Shown: positions 60,026-64,000 of the stretch, one piece after another | How the letters are laid out: each line of letters starts with the position of its first letter | Position numbering within the stretch: position 1 is the first letter of the stretch | Position numbers and translations under genes: made by a program | NCBI GenBank assembly: GCA_023653785.1 | Contig: JAMKCH010001645.1 | Span: 1 to 64,000 of the forward strand | Direction of reading: 5' to 3' | DNA: 64,000 bases | Origin: Ophioderma brevispina | Lineage: Eukaryota; Echinodermata; Ophiuroidea; Amphilepidida; Ophiodermatidae | The notes under the pieces: model-generated | What the model saw: only the letters and a program-made list of their open reading frames with translations | Database searches by the model: none | What the model was told of the DNA's origin: nothing

Positions 60026-60109
60026 CTACAGAATGAAGAATAGACAATAATTGAAACAATCCAATTCTTCGTTCTCAATGCTTTATACACATACAAACAA
60101 TAATACATT

Positions 60110-60828
60110 CAGCTAGGTTTCCTGTGTCATTTTGCGTAGCAACGGGAAAATTAACAAACTGTTTGAAAATGCAGTTTTTCTATAACTTCATAAATATTAC
60201 TAGTTTTTTCAAGGAGAATTTCAAACTGTAACATGTTTGATAAGTCAATCAAATCGGACAGCTTCAACTACTTTCTCGGTTCAATTCCATGAAGTGGAAA
60301 GTCGTCCAAATTGAATGATTTTTTTACTTTTTTCTTACCAATTTTGATTTGTTTCCATATTCAGTAAAGTGCGGGAATTAGCATTTTGAATAAAAGGAAC
60401 AGGTGTGGGTTTTTACAAGAAAATTAGCCTCAGTTAATTCCAAAATATGAAATTAAAATACAATTTACAAACGAAATAACTTTTACGGGCCGCGTCCTGT
60501 ATGCATCAGGGTGCTTAAACAACAAGACGCTTTATGGTAGGCACCGGAAGACTTTATCGAATAGAGAACATAAATGTGCTTCCCAAATAACAAATAGGAC
60601 GGACAAGACAGTTCTGAATAATATCATAATCAAGCCGAGTTATCACTCAATCAAGGATGTGACCATGTATGTGTGGGTCCATGACGTGTTTGCAAAAGCA
60701 GCAGACAAAGGGATATTTACATAGAATCCAAGTTATAGGGATTATCAACGTCAAAATTGAAGTCAAAGGGATGACCAGTAGAAGTACAACAATTTCATCA
60801 AGAATTTTTTTGATACGCCAAAATTGCG
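60110..60828. other. No gene confirmed
   Basis: AT-rich DNA. A plus frame (60669-61094, 141 residues) runs into repeat F and is explained by it. If the cysteine-rich exon is real, its upstream exon should be here or further right, on the minus strand. Confidence 0.4.
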
Positions 60829-60829
60829 A

Positions 60830-61040
60830 ATATCAATTTCCAATACAAAATTCATATTTTCTTACTTCTCAACATGACGTCATAGGACGTCATAAGGAGG
60901 ATGTTGTTATTACTTTGGTACCACATGAAAGCAGAAATGCTAAGCTCTCTGTACCAAATTACAGGAATCGGATGTTCAGTAACGAAAAATCACAGGGGGG
61001 CTTTGGGAGTTTTGTTACAAAAATGGCTAAGGAAGACGAG
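60830..61040 (+). repeat. Dispersed repeat F, copy 2
   Basis: Matches 42100-42368: AAATTGCGAATATCAATTT, TGACGTCATAGGACGTCAT, TTTGGTACCAC, ACAGGAATCGGATGTTCAGT and AACGAAAAATCACAGGGGGG. Several small deletions. Confidence 0.8.
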
Positions 61041-61570
61041 GTTAAGGATGTTGAATGCCAAAAAGTCCATAAGCAGCAAGTATTGCCAAGATGATGTGAT
61101 ATTATAAAGCCCTTACCATATTATAAAACGTGGTAGTGTTAATGCCCGCGAAGAGGTTGACATGCGCTTCATCATAATATTAGCTGTTCAATCGGTGTTG
61201 GCAACATAATACTCTCTGTTAATTCATTTATACTTTCATTTATTTGCTCATCAACATTATTCACATACAGATTCTGGACAAGAATAATTACAATATGAAG
61301 TGCAATTTTTTAAAATCAAATAGTAGTGTAGTTTTCATCCCGTACTATTAAATTAAGCGACTGGACGAGGACACTGAAAAACACAGAGCGTGTAACGCAA
61401 TGCCCTCGGTCAGACAAAAAAAAAACAAAAAAAAAAACCGCAAGTACAATGTATGTTACAATGTAATCAAGGAGTGGAATAAGCTGCCTCTATTCATTAG
61501 GCAGTCACCCGTGTCTTAAAAAGGCCTGAAAATTCCTCACAACTGTGAGTTTGTTCATGTTCCATTAAAT
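61041..61570. other. No gene seen
   Basis: Includes an A-rich tract at 61416-61437. A short phrase (AATGTATGTTACAATGTAATCA then GGAGTGGAATAAGCTGCC) resembles text found near the ends of some LINE RT ORFs (W-N-K-L-P), but too little remains to support a call. Confidence 0.35.
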
Positions 61571-61572
61571 TA

Positions 61573-61668
61573 AAGTGATTTATTGGTATGAATCTATCGG
61601 CAAATATGTAATGAAATAAATAAAACGTACCAGATGGTTTTCATGGTCATTGGAGTATATCCTGAGAA
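61573..61668 (-). repeat. Inverted copy of a possible exon/intron junction
   Basis: Read on the minus strand it gives TACTCCAATGACCATGAAAA, CC..CTG, a GTACGT donor-like site, then GCCGATAGATTCATACCAAT. The same text is on the plus strand at 62855-62942. The minus copy is preceded by TTTTTTTCTCAG, a good acceptor, so the shared block could be a real exon of about 30 bases or part of a transposed repeat. Confidence 0.5.
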
Positions 61669-61880
61669 AAAAATCCAGATTTATTCGACAAATGTGCACA
61701 CAACGTACAGCAATCATGGAAGCTACTGTTTTATTCCCTGTGGTATATTTACAACGTTTACAACGCCGCATGCAAAACAGAAGCCAGCGAAAAATATCAC
61801 GTGACTTCAGCAAAGTTTGCCACAAGCCTCATCCTGTGAAACTCGTTGAGCACACAAAGGATAGGAGCGAAGGCGTTTAG

Positions 61881-62680
61881 AATTTTATTGCAAAAAAAAC
61901 TTTACACCTTTTAAAACCTCTGTGATGTGCGTAAAATGTTAAAGAGGGGTGTTTTAGATATCATTTTGTGATTAACAAAGGTTTTAGTTGGCCTAAAACA
62001 CTAACAATCCATAAGAAGGGGACACTTGAAAAGGGGTCGAGTAATCTTTATAGTTTTATCGCATGTCGCACTGTCACCACTGATCTCTACAAGGATTGGC
62101 TAAACAACAGTACATGTATATTAGATGAATGGAGCAAACGGGTGGAAATCTTGGTCCTACCAGTACACTAGCATTCCAGAGACACCTGTTTAACAGAAGT
62201 TGTATCCAGGGTGCACGTTTTAGAGACATGCCATCCCATCCGCACAAAAATTTACAATGAGCTCACTGAATGCTTGTCTGTAGTCTGTTATGTCGCTTAT
62301 CAATTTCAATGGGAAAAAAATTTGTATAAATGACCGACTCTAAACCACCTGCTTGTGCTCTTTAAGGATGACCAATATGGCCGTCAGCTGCCTTCAATAC
62401 GAAGCTTCCGGTTCCAATCCATTGTAAGAGATCAAAAGATGTTCGAAACCCCACTAATGCGCGCGGTTCAGCATTCTACGTACTTTTCAATGTAACGAGT
62501 AGCGATCATTATATAATGAAGAGTTTCCTAATTTTATTTTAAAAAAACTATATCTCAAGAATGCCAGGCTCATTTTATAAAAATTTAGTAAAAATGTATT
62601 GTCATTGTTGAGTTAAAGTTAGATATTTTAAAGGAAAAGTTAAATTAAAGCTGTGTTTTTAATTTCAATGTGAAAAGTAA
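61881..62680. other. No gene seen
   Basis: Frames up to 67 residues without recognised similarity. AT-rich. Confidence 0.4.
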
Positions 62681-62685
62681 ACGCG

Positions 62686-62750
62686 ATAGTCTTTCATACG
62701 GCCAGATCTTGATAAACAAAGATCACCTTTCAATTGGTGTGAAAGACTAA
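62686..62750. repeat. Hairpin upstream of the ATGGCGGC start
   Basis: AGTCTTTCATACGG at 62688 and GGTGTGAAAGACT ending at 62748 are inverted copies around a GATC-rich loop. It sits 40-100 bases upstream of a possible start codon and could be a transcription-factor palindrome or a small repeat. Confidence 0.5.
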
Positions 62751-62789
62751 ACATAGCTTGTGGACAAAACGATAGCGTAAAAAATTAAC

Positions 62790-62884
62790 ATGGCGGCTTC
62801 GTTAAGTCGTCTACTGCTTCGAAAAGTCAGCTGAAAAATGGTGTTTTCTTCGCAGAATACTCCAATGACCATGAAAACCCTCTG
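62790..62884 (+). CDS. Possible first exon with mitochondrial presequence
   Basis: AACATGGCGGC gives an ATG in strong context, with the YY1/TISU-like ATGGCGGC extension. It encodes MAASLSRLLLRKVS, an Arg/Leu/Ser-rich amphipathic start without acidic residues, before a stop. With one slip the frame would continue NGVFFAEYSNDHENPL to a GTACGT donor at 62885. The C-terminal part is shared with the inverted copy at 61573-61668. The frameshift and lack of a known homologue leave this speculative. Confidence 0.3.
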
Positions 62885-62950
62885 GTACGTTCCATATTTA
62901 GGGGATATTTCATTATATATGTGCCGATAGATTCATACCAATAAATCCCA

Positions 62951-63239
62951 TTAATGTCTTTTCTTTTGCTAGTCCAAAAAGAATGGAATGTTAAATTGCT
63001 AAAAGCCTAGGGAATCACCATCATCTCGGCAGTGCTTTGTTCGGTGTCGAATGTTGACGTTACATGTCCCTCTCGGTATATTTAAACAATGTTTTCATAC
63101 AACATTTTTAGCGCACATTTTAGCCCTGGCGAAAATCAGATGTTTCTAGGTAGTTTTATGCCATATTTACGATTTTTGAGACAATTACGAACGTCATAAA
63201 AACGTCACATGGGAAATGTCGGTGATAATTCACTTTTTT
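62951..63239. other. Nothing seen
   Basis: No supported frame or repeat. Confidence 0.4.
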
Positions 63240-64000
63240 TCAGGATAGAGGGGACCAAAAGCTATGCATGGTTACTCAACACAAATCATACGCCTCGTAT
63301 TATTATAGAAAATCTCAAAGTTTGAACTGGATTGAGGAAGCGGCGTAACAAGCGAGCGCCTCACTATGGCGGCGGGGTTTTGCCAAAGTACAACTTGGTT
63401 TCCACCAGGTTAAGTATATTTTGAACCAAAGTATGAAAACATAGGTGGGCCACTCACGTGTTGCTCAGACCCAAAGTTATGGGGCAAATCCTTTGGAAAT
63501 CAAGATGTTGGCCAAAAACGCTTCCAGAAGAAAAAATGCGGACCCAATACTTTTCTGATACCTGGAATCTACTCTCTCCAATGACCCAAAAATCACCCAA
63601 ATCATACCATATTATAGAAGATTGGGACTGGAGTAGGTGCAGTGCGTAACAATGATACCGCCACTGGGTGAGGGGTGTTGCAAAGCATATCTTGGTTATA
63701 TATACGAGGTTAATTATCATATTTTTGACTCCCTGGTATTAAAAACATAGGTTTGGTCAACAAGGTTGACTTCCAATGTTGTTCAGAACCCAATTAATAG
63801 GGCGGAAACATTTGGAAATGGAGGCCATTTTGAAATCCAAGATGGCGGCCAAACGACTTTCAGAAAAAAATGCGACCTGGATGTCTATTCTATCCAATGA
63901 TACTAAAGAAAAAGCATCCTTAGCAAAAAATACAAATATACATACCAACCTACACTGTACTTTTAGCTTTGTTGTAACCCTATTTGTCAAGATGGTCCTT
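63240..64000 (+). repeat. Tandem repeat, about 310-bp unit, 2.5 units
   Basis: Blocks AAAACATAGGT..GG, GTTGCTCAGACCCAAAGTTA, GGAAATCAAGATG..GGCC, AAAAAATGCGGACC and TCCAATGACCCAAA recur in order at about 63440-63600 and 63748-63915. A partial earlier unit (TATTATAGAA, GGCGTAACAA, TATGGCGGCGGGG) lies at 63290-63440. Units are diverged and hold CCAAGATGGCGGCC-like words. The array continues beyond the window. Confidence 0.75.

Noticed and set aside
60669..61094. 141-residue plus-strand frame
   Set aside because: More than half overlaps dispersed repeat F, which also occurs at 42.1 kb without this frame being preserved.

Overview
This is a stretch of animal nuclear DNA: AT-rich, intron-rich, dominated by transposable elements and simple repeats, with no operons and almost no long open frames. 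The one gene recognised with confidence is the 5' half of LONP1, the mitochondrial ATP-dependent Lon protease. It is on the + strand, spread over about 42 kb, with canonical GT..AG introns. The repeat set (CR1/L2-like LINE, DIRS tyrosine-recombinase retrotransposon, Penelope-like element with GIY-YIG nuclease, tRNA-derived SINEs, many MITEs) suits a marine invertebrate, perhaps an echinoderm or hemichordate. That placement is inference, not proof.

Layout. 0-10.8 kb lies upstream of LONP1: a decayed LINE (about 0.6-2.8 kb, minus), a MITE, a 0.86 kb foldback element and a 2.1 kb minisatellite. LONP1 exons follow at 10.8, 15.9, 16.1, 19.7, 20.3, 21.7, 23.0, 38.7, 40.3, 41.1, 45.8, 47.6, 52.8 and 53.3 kb. 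They encode the N-terminal substrate-binding domain, the coiled-coil linker and the first part of the AAA+ module (Walker A at 45.87 kb, Walker B split between 52.86 and 53.31 kb). The 15.6 kb intron between 23.1 and 38.7 kb has been invaded by a Penelope-like element (about 26-27.1 kb) and an 8.8 kb DIRS-like element (28.1-36.9 kb). One expected exon between 41.2 and 45.8 kb was not found, nor were the exons for the rest of the AAA+ module and the Ser-Lys protease domain. The latter probably lie beyond 64 kb.

The sequence carries many single-base insertions and deletions, including inside otherwise well conserved Lon exons. Two Lon exons appear twice (45.8/47.6 and 48.2/49.6 kb). The two copies carry different indels and differ by a 2.4 kb insertion and by three versus one copies of a 208-bp unit. 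The simplest reading is that two haplotypes were joined head to tail in a poorly polished assembly, not that the gene is broken or truly duplicated.

53.5-64 kb holds MITEs, a nested foldback element, tandem repeats, and two speculative gene fragments. One is a minus-strand terminal exon at 59.85-60.03 kb with a beta-defensin-like cysteine spacing. The other is a possible first exon at 62.79 kb with a mitochondrial-presequence-like start. The candidates most worth a second look are the defensin-like exon, hammerhead-ribozyme-like motifs in the Penelope-associated direct repeats, and dispersed tandem repeats built from AGGTCA nuclear-receptor half-sites.
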